From Nocardioides immobilis (GTDB taxonomy: Bacteria; Actinomycetota; Actinomycetes; Propionibacteriales; Nocardioidaceae), in the NCBI RefSeq assembly GCF_003515065.1, contig NZ_QXGH01000010.1, positions 353,164 through 417,163 on the forward strand: 64,000 nucleotides of DNA, read 5' to 3'. The position numbers and the translations under genes are program-made. The notes beneath the pieces are model-generated. The model saw nothing but the letters and a program-made list of their open reading frames with translations, was not told the DNA's origin and did not search any database. Within the stretch, counting starts at the first letter, position 1, and each line of letters starts with the position of its first letter. This document shows positions 8,934-17,413 of this stretch, piece by piece.

Positions 8934-10094
8934 ATGACAACTACGTCCGAGTCCACCTCCAGAGGCGAAAGCGAGCGCGTACCTGCCTTCGGGCGTGCCA
9001 CGCCAGCGGTCGCCATCGTTTCGATCCTCGTCGTCTCGGTCGGCTCCTGGTGGCTGATAGGCGACCCGGAGTGGAGCGTGGTAGGCGCGAAGGTGGCCAC
9101 CCCGGAGGAAGCGGCGAGTAAGTCAGCCATCGTCAGCTGTGTGCTGTTCTGGGTGATCATGATGCACATCTTCACCGGATTCACCTTCGGCAACTGGCCA
9201 TTCTCGAAAGTGCGTCAGCCGCTGTCCGGCCTGCTCCAGGTGGTCGCCGACATTGTGCTCGGAATCCTCGCTACCTTGCTGTGGACCAGGGGAGTGGGAC
9301 ACTGGGATCCGACGTTCTCCGCGACCATCGTGGGTGGCGCTGGCTATACGGCGGCCGCGTTCATCGTCTTGATCGGGTTCTTTGCCTATGCCTTCTTGCC
9401 CACGGCCGTTGCTGGCTACCCATTTGAATCAGTGGAGGGACCGCTCGCGAACGTCGGGCAATGGCTACTCGGCGCGTTCCTAACCACAATCGGCGTCGTG
9501 ACTCTTGTCTACCCCAACTTCAACGCGCAGCTTGCGCCGAACGCGCCTGTGTCTCTTTCGACCGCCGTCGGGTGGACCTACTCGAGCATCGTGGTCGTGA
9601 TCGTGTGCGGCATGCTCCTGCAGAACGCGCCGTGGGCCGGCATCGCGAACCGGCACCTGAGAAGCGTGGCTGCACTTTCGATCGTCCTCGGCGGTGGCTA
9701 TGTCGTGATGCTGATTCTCCAAGCGGTTCTGGGCCTGATCGTGCCCGCGTTTGTGAAGGACGCGCCGACCTACCTCAGTGAATTCGAAACTGCACAACTC
9801 GGCGTGTGCATCGCCGCATGTGCACTCGTTGCCGGGCTGCTGATGAGCCCATCGACGAACAAGTCGGTTGCAGCGAGCCGTGGGTTGCGAACCGCTGTCG
9901 TGGTCGCCGCGGGAATCCTGATCTACGTGGCCCTCATGAGGTTCGTCGGCGTGAGGGTGCTCCACTTCCCGGCGATCGATGGCAGCTATGGAGGCAACCC
10001 GCTGCTGTGGGTCAACTGGACGATCCTGATCGTCCTTTGGCACTCAGTCGCCTTTGGCGGAACGCTGGCAACCCGGCGTAGCCGAGGAGTCTGA
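8934..10094 (+). CDS. Polytopic integral membrane protein of unknown function
   Basis: 386 residues, ATG after AAGGAGAAATC. A polar N-terminus of about 25 residues is followed by roughly nine or ten hydrophobic segments, for example VAIVSILVVSVGSWWLIG, AIVSCVLFWVIMMHIFTGF, AAAFIVLIGFFAYAFLP and a C-terminal LLWVNWTILIVLWHSVAFGG. No transporter family signature was recognised. The position after the monooxygenase block, with its own operator-like site, makes a permease role for the same substrate plausible, but this is inference. Confidence 0.75.
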   Translation: MTTTSESTSRGESERVPAFGRATPAVAIVSILVVSVGSWWLIGDPEWSVVGAKVATPEEAASKSAIVSCVLFWVIMMHIFTGFTFGNWPFSKVRQPLSGLLQVVADIVLGILATLLWTRGVGHWDPTFSATIVGGAGYTAAAFIVLIGFFAYAFLPTAVAGYPFESVEGPLANVGQWLLGAFLTTIGVVTLVYPNFNAQLAPNAPVSLSTAVGWTYSSIVVVIVCGMLLQNAPWAGIANRHLRSVAALSIVLGGGYVVMLILQAVLGLIVPAFVKDAPTYLSEFETAQLGVCIAACALVAGLLMSPSTNKSVAASRGLRTAVVVAAGILIYVALMRFVGVRVLHFPAIDGSYGGNPLLWVNWTILIVLWHSVAFGGTLATRRSRGV

Positions 10095-10139
10095 TCAAAG
10101 CCCTGGCGGCAGAAAGTGCCAGTCGTCTTGGTGGCGGCC

Positions 10140-10400
10140 TCACTTCCTGGTCTTGGAAGACTGAGGCCGCCACAGGCGACCGCTCAAATGCACCCCGGTC
10201 GACTCCATCCCGACCAGGGCGATCCCCGCGGTGACAAGCCAGTCCCGAAGTGCCAGCAATTGTCCGGTGGTGGTGGCTGACGTGCGTGCCTCACGGCGGA
10301 TCTTCTTGCGCTGGCTACCCTCCACGCGCACGTGGTCTTCACAACGTGGCCTTGCCGATGTCGATACCCGCACCCCGGGGTGGGATCACCTTTCTTTATT
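10140..10400 (-). pseudogene. IS110-family transposase remnant (N-terminal part)
   Basis: The minus strand reads GQLLALRDWLVTAGIALVGMEST, the DEDD transposase segment typical of IS110/IS116/IS902 elements. Upstream, in another frame, is a trace of the N-terminal GIDIGKA strand, so a frameshift lies between them. After about 80 residues the similarity stops. No terminal sequences were found. Confidence 0.65.
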
Positions 10401-11554
10401 CCTCCTCCGGACGCTGAAACTCGAACCCAGGAGGGCCCACGCGGACGGACGAGGTGCACTCACTGCTCAAGCAACATCACGGGCCCCTGAAGGCCGCCTC
10501 AGTGTCAAGTTTGAGGACGACGGGCTCGTGACACCGGTCCGTAGCTACGTCACCCAAGCCGCCCGCCAATTCTCTTCCTGGGCGCCCACAGTCAGGCTCC
10601 ATCATCAGTTACAGATGGTTGGCGCATCGAACAGATCGTCAGCTCCGCTGAGCCGCGTGTGGCGAAGCCCAAGGAGCAACCGGACCAAGTGCACACAGGC
10701 AGGCCCCTCGTCTCGGCTTGCAGGCCCCCCATGGACGCGCCCCATGGGTAAAGCGCAGCGTCATGAAGCCGTTGTCCTGGCAGGTCACCCACAACTGGCG
10801 CTCGCCAACGCGCGGTCGGTCCGGGGCCAGGTATCGGATGGCGACTTCCGGTGAGCGGGAGACTTGCTGCCCCCGATGCCGTCGGGTTCTTCAATGTCCT
10901 GGTCACCCATCTAGGGGAGGGGCTGCGAGTTCGGGGTTCCGCCAGCCCGCAGTTCTCGAGAGGAGCGTTGCAGTGAACTGCTTGGGACGCGTTGCGGGGC
11001 TGCCGCGATCGGCGCACTCGCCGCCCAATTTTGTACGTCAGCAGGAGGACGTGAGCGTGGGGCTTGACCGCAAGATTGCATTCACCGCCGGCGTCTGGGG
11101 CCTGATCGCCGTCTGGCTGCCAGTTCGCACCCGGGCCACCAGCGTCAAGCGGAGTGCGGCTGACGCGGATCTTGGCGCTAGATCATCCAGATCGTCAGCG
11201 GGTGAGAGTGTGGGCGCGGACGTTTCGCCGTGTGAGTGCCCGGAAGCCTTCCATGAACTCGGAGTGCACCGCCCCGGCTATGAACCTCCCGACAGCGCGC
11301 TGCCATACCCGGATGCGAAGGACCGGGCATGAACCCCGCCACAGGAGGCAAGACCGGAACCAGTAGCCCGACACTCGGCGATTTGCAACAAGGCTGCGGC
11401 CAGGGCGAGCGCCGTCAACGCGCGCCACGTTCCCTCGAAACCCGGTGTCCCGTGGTCTATGCGCAAGCGCACACCCGCGTGGAAGAGCGGGCACAGCGCG
11501 ACCGTTGCTCTCTGCCCCCTTGACGAGACCTACCTCAGCGAGGCACCTTAGATT
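10401..11554. other. Region with no supported gene
   Basis: About 1.15 kb. Several long frames exist on both strands, but none has a recognisable domain, consistent codon use or ribosome-binding site. It is probably decayed DNA between the IS110 scrap and the control region of the beta-helix gene. Confidence 0.4.
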
Positions 11555-11585
11555 CTGTATCCGGGATCCTGGATCCCGGATACAG
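11555..11585. promoter_or_regulatory. 31-bp perfect palindrome (GGATACAG operator family)
   Basis: Arms CTGTATCCGGGATCC (11555-11569) and GGATCCCGGATACAG (11571-11585) are exact complements around one central T. A TTGACG box lies at 11520-11525. The palindrome ends 84 bp before the ATG at 11670. The half site GGATACAG recurs upstream of the genes at 59144 and 62011, and a weaker form precedes the ABC operon. Confidence 0.75.
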
Positions 11586-11669
11586 ACGTCGCGGGGCGAA
11601 TGCTCGTCGGCGGCGCAACTCGAGTCTGGCCTTGAGCGTCACCTACTACTTCAGATCGGGCTTAACCAA

Positions 11670-13844
11670 ATGAGATCCTTCCATGGTCGAGAAATGCGTT
11701 TGAGCGGCCTTCTGTGCTGCGTAGCTGTGATGGTTTGCGCGCTCGTGGTCCAGCCGGCCGCGTTAGCGCGAGGGGCGGCTGCGAGCCCCGAGTTGCCGGT
11801 CAGGGCATCGGGTGCGAGCCCCGAGTTGGTCAGCGCAGCGAGTGTCGGCACCGGGTGTAGCTCGTCGCCTAACACCACGTGCCGACTCTTCGTTTCGCCC
11901 CTAGGGAGAGACTCCTGGCCGGGCACGGAACGACAGCCGTTCGCCACCGTGCATCGCGCGCAGCGCGCTGTGCGCGCGATTAACACGCAGTCGGACGCCT
12001 CCATCGTGGTGACTTTGGCGGATGGTACCTATTACTTGCAGCGGCCGCTTGAGCTCACGGCCGCGGACTCGGGAGAGCCCGGTCGGCCTGTCGTCTGGCG
12101 CGCCGCGCCGGGCGCCAGGCCGGTCCTCAGTGGCGGGCGCGAGATCGGGGACTGGAGATTGTTCCACGCGGGCCGCGGAATATATCGTGCGCGCTTCGCG
12201 GGGGAGACGCGACAGCTGTTCGTCGATGGCGAGCGCGCGGTGCGCGCCCACCAGACAGGATTCAACCGGGACGAGTTCACGAAGACCGAGACCGGCTTCG
12301 AGGTCGAGGGCTCGGCGGCCAGGGTACTGGCCGGCTTGGCGCGACCAACGGATGCTGAGTTTGTTTCGTGGTATCACTGGCGGATGCATCGCTGCGGCGT
12401 CGCTGGAATTGAGATGCGCGGCGAGGGCGACTCACTGCGAGCGATTGTGACGCTGGATCAACCGTGCTTCTCCAACGCCAACCTCACGGCTTACTACCCG
12501 AACGCGTGGAACATCGGCTCTCCGAACTTGATCGAGGGCACCCTCGAGTTCCTGGACGAACCCGGTGAGTGGTATCTCGACAAGGACAACGGCTGGCTCT
12601 ACTACAAGCCGCGCCCCCACGAAGATGTTCGGGCCGGCGACTCCGAGGTGATCGCGCCCGTCCTCGAGACGTTGGTCGCGGGCCGCGGCAAGATCGACGC
12701 TCCAGTCCACGATATCCACTTCGTCGGGCTCACCTTCGCCGACGCGACCTGGCTGCACCCAAGCTCGCCCGCGGGGTACGTACCCGACCAGACGATGTTC
12801 CGGTTCCCCGACGACGGCGGCGACAAGCAGCCCACCTGGGCTCACCCGTTCGAGGTGGAGCGCACCCCGGGTAACGTGCGCTTCAGATTCGCCCACCGAA
12901 TCAAGTTTGTCAACGACCGCTTCACTCGCCTGGGTTCGGTTGCCCTAGATTTCGATACCGGCAGCCAGAACAATTCCGTGATCACGAGTAAGTTCACCGA
13001 CCTGTCCGGTACGGCAATCCAGCTTGGGGGTGTCGACCCGGCGGACCATCACCCTTCCGATGACCGCCAGGTGACGCGCGACAACCACATCGCCGACAAC
13101 TCGATCACCCATGTGGGGTTGGACTACTACGACGGGCTCGGGATCTTCGTCGGCTACACGACGCGTTCGAACATCGAGCACAACTACCTTGCCCACCTGC
13201 CCTATAGCGCCATCTCAGTGGGATGGGGCTGGGGGCTGACCGACCCCGGCGGCCACCATGCGGTCGACAGCTGGACGAACCCCCCGCGCGAGAACGCCGG
13301 TTGGCCGGTCTACCAAACGCCGACCACGAGTTCCGGGAATCGCGTCGCGGCAAACCGAATGCACGACTATATGAACGAGCTAAGCGACGGGGCCGCCGTC
13401 TACGTTCTCGGCGCCCAAGGTACGTCATTTGCTAGAGGGATGACCATCGAGGAAAACGTCGCGACGGAGCAGCATGGCCCGATGCACATGTTGTACTCAG
13501 ACCTCGGCAGCCGGTACCAGACTTGGCGCCGCAACGTCGTCGTAAGCGCGTCCAAACCCCACGCCGCAGTCTTGACCGCCGAGCTGCTGCTGGGCGTCCC
13601 ACGAACTGACCTCATCGAGGCAGTTCAGGGCGGCCCGCTCACGGCTGCGGGAGGGTGGGGCCCGTACGGTGACCTGCGCTACCACGGCAACTACTGGACT
13701 CCAGTGGGAGGTCCGTTGTTCTTGTGCTGCTCGACATCCGGAACCGGCGGCGACCCGGTGAACGTCGAAACACGGGACAACACAACCATCCTGACCCTAG
13801 ACCAGGCCCCGCGGGAGATCGTAGACGCTGCCGGGCCGCGTTAG
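11670..13844 (+). CDS. Secreted right-handed parallel beta-helix protein (polysaccharide-active candidate)
   Basis: 724 residues from ATG 11670; an inner ATG at 11694 begins a clean signal peptide (MRLSGLLCCVAVMVCALVVQ, cleavage near ALA-RG). The mature N-terminus carries the LFVSPLGRDSWPGTERQPFAT and VVTLADGTYYLQRPLEL pattern common to secreted parallel beta-helix enzymes, followed by VVWRAAPGARPVLSGG. Later parts show repeated N-x-I/V strands (NNSVITSKFTDLSGTAIQLG, NHIADNSITHVGLDYYDGLG), as in right-handed helices of the GH141/pectate-lyase type. A glycan-cleaving role is likely but unproven. The 31-bp palindrome upstream ties it to the sugar transporter and SMP-30 genes. Confidence 0.8.
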   Translation: MRSFHGREMRLSGLLCCVAVMVCALVVQPAALARGAAASPELPVRASGASPELVSAASVGTGCSSSPNTTCRLFVSPLGRDSWPGTERQPFATVHRAQRAVRAINTQSDASIVVTLADGTYYLQRPLELTAADSGEPGRPVVWRAAPGARPVLSGGREIGDWRLFHAGRGIYRARFAGETRQLFVDGERAVRAHQTGFNRDEFTKTETGFEVEGSAARVLAGLARPTDAEFVSWYHWRMHRCGVAGIEMRGEGDSLRAIVTLDQPCFSNANLTAYYPNAWNIGSPNLIEGTLEFLDEPGEWYLDKDNGWLYYKPRPHEDVRAGDSEVIAPVLETLVAGRGKIDAPVHDIHFVGLTFADATWLHPSSPAGYVPDQTMFRFPDDGGDKQPTWAHPFEVERTPGNVRFRFAHRIKFVNDRFTRLGSVALDFDTGSQNNSVITSKFTDLSGTAIQLGGVDPADHHPSDDRQVTRDNHIADNSITHVGLDYYDGLGIFVGYTTRSNIEHNYLAHLPYSAISVGWGWGLTDPGGHHAVDSWTNPPRENAGWPVYQTPTTSSGNRVAANRMHDYMNELSDGAAVYVLGAQGTSFARGMTIEENVATEQHGPMHMLYSDLGSRYQTWRRNVVVSASKPHAAVLTAELLLGVPRTDLIEAVQGGPLTAAGGWGPYGDLRYHGNYWTPVGGPLFLCCSTSGTGGDPVNVETRDNTTILTLDQAPREIVDAAGPR

Positions 13845-13906
13845 TCGACCGCGCTCTGAGAGCGGCAGGAGAAGGGAAGTACGAAAAGGCTTCCGACTTC
13901 CTCGGC

Positions 13907-13944
13907 TCCCTGCTCTCGCGAACAATGGTTCGCGAGAGCAGGGA
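13907..13944. terminator. Bidirectional hairpin terminator
   Basis: A perfect 17-bp stem, TCCCTGCTCTCGCGAAC at 13907-13923, pairs with 13928-13944 around the tetraloop AATG. It sits between the convergent beta-helix and PaaX genes and can serve both. Confidence 0.85.
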
Positions 13945-14077
13945 GACCGGCCGACGTCCCGCGCCAACTACAGTATGCGAAATTCGAACAGGGAGGACTG
14001 CTTCAGGGTCGAAAACCTGGTCGAAGCGATTTTCCTCCTCCGCACAACGGCCGGTTCGGATCGACATACCCGAGGGT

Positions 14078-14905
14078 TCAGACTGACGTGATGCTCTGAA
14101 AGTGGCGCAGGGCTTCGGGCTCGAGGATGTTAAACGCTTGGATAAAGAGTTGGTGCGCGTTGAAGGCTGGCCAATCGGGCGGCAAGAGTTCCGGCGGTAG
14201 ACCGGGGTCGCGAAACGGAAACCTGCGGTATTCGTGAATCAGTTCAGTCCGTTGGATTAGGGCATCCCTTCCGACGAGTCGTGGCGCGATCTCGTCGATG
14301 AGGGTTTGACACTTGTCTCCGAATGCCTGGTAGTCGCGACCCAGCGACGTCAGATCCCAGCAAATCATCGCTCGTTCGATGTCGGTTCGCCTTCCTCCGC
14401 CTTCCACTTCGAAGAGGTCGAACCAGATGGAGTCCTCCGCAGCGAGCGCTTGCTCGGCCTCCTCGAGTCGGTTGTGGGCCGAGATCCAGGTCGAAGGGGC
14501 AAGCTGGCCGAAGCCGAGCCAGGATAATTCAGTCTTGAGCCGGTTCCGGATTGCCCGCTGGCTCTCCGGGACGCTGAAGATGGCCATGTACCAGCGCCCG
14601 TGCCATGGCGTGGTTGGTGGCCCGCTCATGATTCGTTCGAGGCCTGAATCGAGAAGTTCCCACCCCTTTTGGGACGGCTGGTAGACGCTGGTCCGGCCGT
14701 TGCGCTCGATGGTGAACCATCCCTCTCGGGCGAGGCGGGACATCACCACTCGTGCGGAGTCGGCGGGGACGCCGAATGCGCCGAGAACGGGCGTGAGTTG
14801 GCGCAGTGAAATGCGTCCCCCTGTTCTTCGCACGTAGTCGCCGAAGATGTCGAACACCACGGAGCGGGCTCGCATGGGTTGCCCGTCGCCCAGGATCGCC
14901 GACAA
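14078..14905 (-). CDS. PaaX-family transcriptional regulator
   Basis: About 275 residues. The best start is TTG 14905, seven bases after AGGAGG; the frame also allows GTG 14923, but that would put the Shine-Dalgarno sequence inside the gene. The N-terminal winged helix reads RSVVFDIFGDYVRRTGGRISLRQLTPVLGAFGVPADSARVVMSRLAREGW, followed by the PaaX middle domain (WHGRWYMAIFSVPESQRAIR) and the C-terminal FPFRDPGLPPELLPPDWP block. PaaX-type proteins repress aryl-CoA catabolic genes and often respond to the CoA thioester. It is next to a ruined aldehyde dehydrogenase and 1.3 kb from the gentisate genes. Confidence 0.9.
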   Translation of the reverse strand: MSAILGDGQPMRARSVVFDIFGDYVRRTGGRISLRQLTPVLGAFGVPADSARVVMSRLAREGWFTIERNGRTSVYQPSQKGWELLDSGLERIMSGPPTTPWHGRWYMAIFSVPESQRAIRNRLKTELSWLGFGQLAPSTWISAHNRLEEAEQALAAEDSIWFDLFEVEGGGRRTDIERAMICWDLTSLGRDYQAFGDKCQTLIDEIAPRLVGRDALIQRTELIHEYRRFPFRDPGLPPELLPPDWPAFNAHQLFIQAFNILEPEALRHFQSITSV

Positions 14906-14984
14906 CGTGAGTCCTCCTGTCACCGTCTATCGACCTGCTTTGTGACGCCACAACGCCAGCGGCACGTGACACTACGCTCCGTGG

Positions 14985-16070
14985 TACCTCGAATGCGACC
15001 CGGTCTGCTCGTCGACAGGATCGTCACGAAGAGGCATAGTCCGTACTCGTTGTCGTTGGCCCAGGTGTGGGTCTGCTCTTCGCAGTCGTAGGCGACGACG
15101 GGCATGTTCGGACCGATCTGCTCGCTGGAGGCGCTCCAACGTCGTGGTCGACGTGGGGGAGCACATGGTGAACATTGCGCCACGTGCCGGGGTCGAGCCC
15201 TTCTCCGGGGTCGACGACTCCCCGACGCACTGTCCTTCTCGGCGGTAAGCTCCACCACTCGGTCGCATCGAGCCTTGTTGTTGAGGGACCGGCGGACGTT
15301 TCTGGTTGAGTGCGTGTCCGACCTTGTGACCGGTGATGCGGTCGCAGAGGGCATGGACGAAGGTGTCGTCGTAGGGTCTCGGCACGTAGACCAGCTTGAC
15401 GGGAAAGCAGATCTGCGTGGTGCCGGTGTAAATGCCGGGGAGCATCGGGTCAAGCGTGAGCTCGATGTCAGCGTTGCCGAGAACGATGTCGGGGTCGTTG
15501 CCGCCAGCGCAACCGACCCTGCGGGTGAGCGGGGCGAGGTGATCGCCTGGCTGACCTCGGTGTCGCCGATGACTACGTTGATGACGCCGTCGGTGTCCTC
15601 GGCTGTCGCGCGCTTGAGCAGGAGAGTCATGGCTGCGTGTGCGAACGGCGACGGCTTGAGGACGAGGGTGCTTCTTGGGGCAGCTGCGAGCACCAGCTTC
15701 GTCATGGTGAGGACGACGGGCATGTCCCAGGGAGGATTACCTGGACCCACGCGGCGGGGGACCACCTCGATACTGATGGTCAACTCGTCTTCGTCATAGG
15801 TAGCGGGGCAGAGCAACTGCTCGGCCAGGCTCGCGGTGTGCTGCAAGCACGCCGCTGCCGAGCAGGAAGTCGGTCTGCGCCTCCGAATGAACGCGGCCGT
15901 GGTCGCAGAGGAGGAGCAGGAGCGAGTTCCGCGGCGCTTGCGGCCATGATCTCGGACGCCCTCGTGAGGGCGGGGACGCGGTCGGAACGGGAAAACACGG
16001 TTCCGCGTAGTGAGGGCCTTGTGGCGTGGCGAACGGGCGCGGTCGACGTCTGCGGCCGCGCCGAGGGCGC
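14985..16070 (-). pseudogene. Aldehyde dehydrogenase relic
   Basis: Scattered ALDH blocks lie in several minus-strand frames: an N-terminal GTVFSRSDRVPALTRASEIM piece near 16000, VLTMTKLVLAAAPRSTLVLKPSPFAHAAMTLLL with GVINVVIGDTEVSQAITS near 15540-15720, and LPGIYTGTTQICFPVKLVYVPRPYDDTFVHALCDRI near 15340-15440, which corresponds to the nucleophile Cys region. At least three frameshifts separate them and the C-terminus is scrambled. It once belonged to the betaine-aldehyde-dehydrogenase-like group. Confidence 0.8.
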
Positions 16071-16235
16071 CGCGGGTTGCCGCGGTACCGAGCCAACTGG
16101 GTCCATGTGCGCGCAGAGCTCGTGGATGTCGAATCATCGATGAGGTGGTCGACGTGGTTGCTGTGAACCCGTAGGCTCAGTCGCCGGACGCCAGATCATT
16201 GGGAGAGTCCGGCCTAGCGTTCGTCGGCGCGCGGA

Positions 16236-17279
16236 TCAGTCGACCGGCCGCTCGCGGTAGAAGCCGAGGGCTCGCTGAGCAGGCTCGTCGGTGTAGGACA
16301 TGAGGGTTGCATCGCCGGTGGAGGCGTTGACGTGACGATGGGGAGCCCACGCCGGGATGGCGAAGACGTCCTTGGGGCCCCACTGCAGGACGGTGCCACC
16401 GACCTCGGTGCGACCTTCGCCGGCCACGACGTGATAGATCGTGCTGGACGTGTGCTGGTGGGCGCGCCCGTCGAATCGTGCCGGAAGGCGTGAGATCCGG
16501 CAGGACATCGTCGGCATGACGGGCCCGCCGGTGTGGGGGTTCGTGTACTCGAGCATGATGCCGTCGTACAAGCTGCCGGTGGCGTCGTCGCTGATGCTGG
16601 TCAGCGCCCTCTCGGTCTCGGTCCACGGATAGTTGCCGATCGGCGAGTTCACGGGGTTCCGCGGCACCCACGTCGGGTTGAGGCGACCGTGAATGAACTG
16701 CCGGCTGGAGAGGTCGTCGGGCGTGGCAGGCTTCTGCAGGCGTTGGCCGTAGAGTTCGAAGAAGCCGGCCTCCATGGCATTGGTCAGGGGGTAGTCCAGG
16801 CCGTCAAGCCACATCATCGGGCCGTCGCCCTCGTGGTAATGGTCGTGCCAGTGCCACCCGGGGGTGAGCAGGAGGTCGCCGGGATGCATATGCACGCGCT
16901 CTCCATCGACGGTCGTATAGGCGCCTTCGCCCTCGATGATGAATCGGAAGGCGTTCGCGGTGTGCCTGTGTGCCTGTGCCGTTTCGCCCGGCAGGATGAT
17001 CTGGATTCCGGCATAGAGGTTGTTCACCGTTGCAGGCGGCTCGGTCATCCCTGGATTGACCAACATGAGAACCCGTCGCTCGGCCTCCTCCAGAGAGAGC
17101 GCGTCCGCGAAGTGGAGCATGTGAGGACGTAGCCGTTGGTAGCCCCACAGGTAGGGGACAGCGCGGCTACGCGGCTCGCTGTCGAAGATCGCGCCGTAAT
17201 AGCGCCACAGCGGCGATGCGCCAAGCTCCTCGATCTCGGCGTAGTGGTCGGTGTCCGGACGGCTGCGGCTCGCGGTCAT
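16236..17279 (-). CDS. Gentisate 1,2-dioxygenase
   Basis: 347 residues from ATG 17279, preceded by AAGGAGAGGCGACATC. Bicupin family. The N-terminal cupin holds the iron ligands in AQAHRHTANAFRFIIEG and WHWHDHYHEG, and the C-terminal cupin has RAHQHTSSTIYHVVAGEG and WAPHRHVNAS. Typical GDO features are WGYQRLRPHMLHFAD near the start and IQIILPGETAQAHRH. It opens the gentisate ring to maleylpyruvate with Fe(II) and O2. It is divergent from the salicylyl-CoA 5-hydroxylase-like gene, with a 37-bp two-tier palindrome between them. The FAH-family hydrolase downstream of that partner fits the later ring-cleavage step; no maleylpyruvate isomerase is visible. Confidence 0.92.
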   Translation of the reverse strand: MTASRSRPDTDHYAEIEELGASPLWRYYGAIFDSEPRSRAVPYLWGYQRLRPHMLHFADALSLEEAERRVLMLVNPGMTEPPATVNNLYAGIQIILPGETAQAHRHTANAFRFIIEGEGAYTTVDGERVHMHPGDLLLTPGWHWHDHYHEGDGPMMWLDGLDYPLTNAMEAGFFELYGQRLQKPATPDDLSSRQFIHGRLNPTWVPRNPVNSPIGNYPWTETERALTSISDDATGSLYDGIMLEYTNPHTGGPVMPTMSCRISRLPARFDGRAHQHTSSTIYHVVAGEGRTEVGGTVLQWGPKDVFAIPAWAPHRHVNASTGDATLMSYTDEPAQRALGFYRERPVD

Positions 17280-17341
17280 GATGTCGCCTCTCCTTGTCTC
17301 CACGCAGTGAGTTTCGTAGTGGACGAAAGCACACCTCTATT

Positions 17342-17378
17342 GAAACAATCCCTTGACCGATCGTCAAGGTTATGTTTC
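17342..17378. promoter_or_regulatory. 37-bp two-tier palindrome in the divergent gentisate promoter
   Basis: Outer half sites GAAACA (17342-17347) and TGTTTC (17373-17378) enclose CTTGAC (17352-17357) and GTCAAG (17363-17368), with spacers of 4, 5 and 4 bases. Identical architecture and length recur at 26085-26121. It lies between the starts at 17279 (-) and 17414 (+). Confidence 0.78.
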
Positions 17379-17413
17379 GCTTTGGTCGTTCGCGAGCTCC
17401 CAGGAGGTTTGTC

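Noticed and set aside
10592..11017. Minus-strand frame with a patch RYLAPDRPRVGERQLWVTCQ in a neighbouring frame
   Set aside because: Looks protein-like for a short stretch only; no family recognised and no start, so not called.
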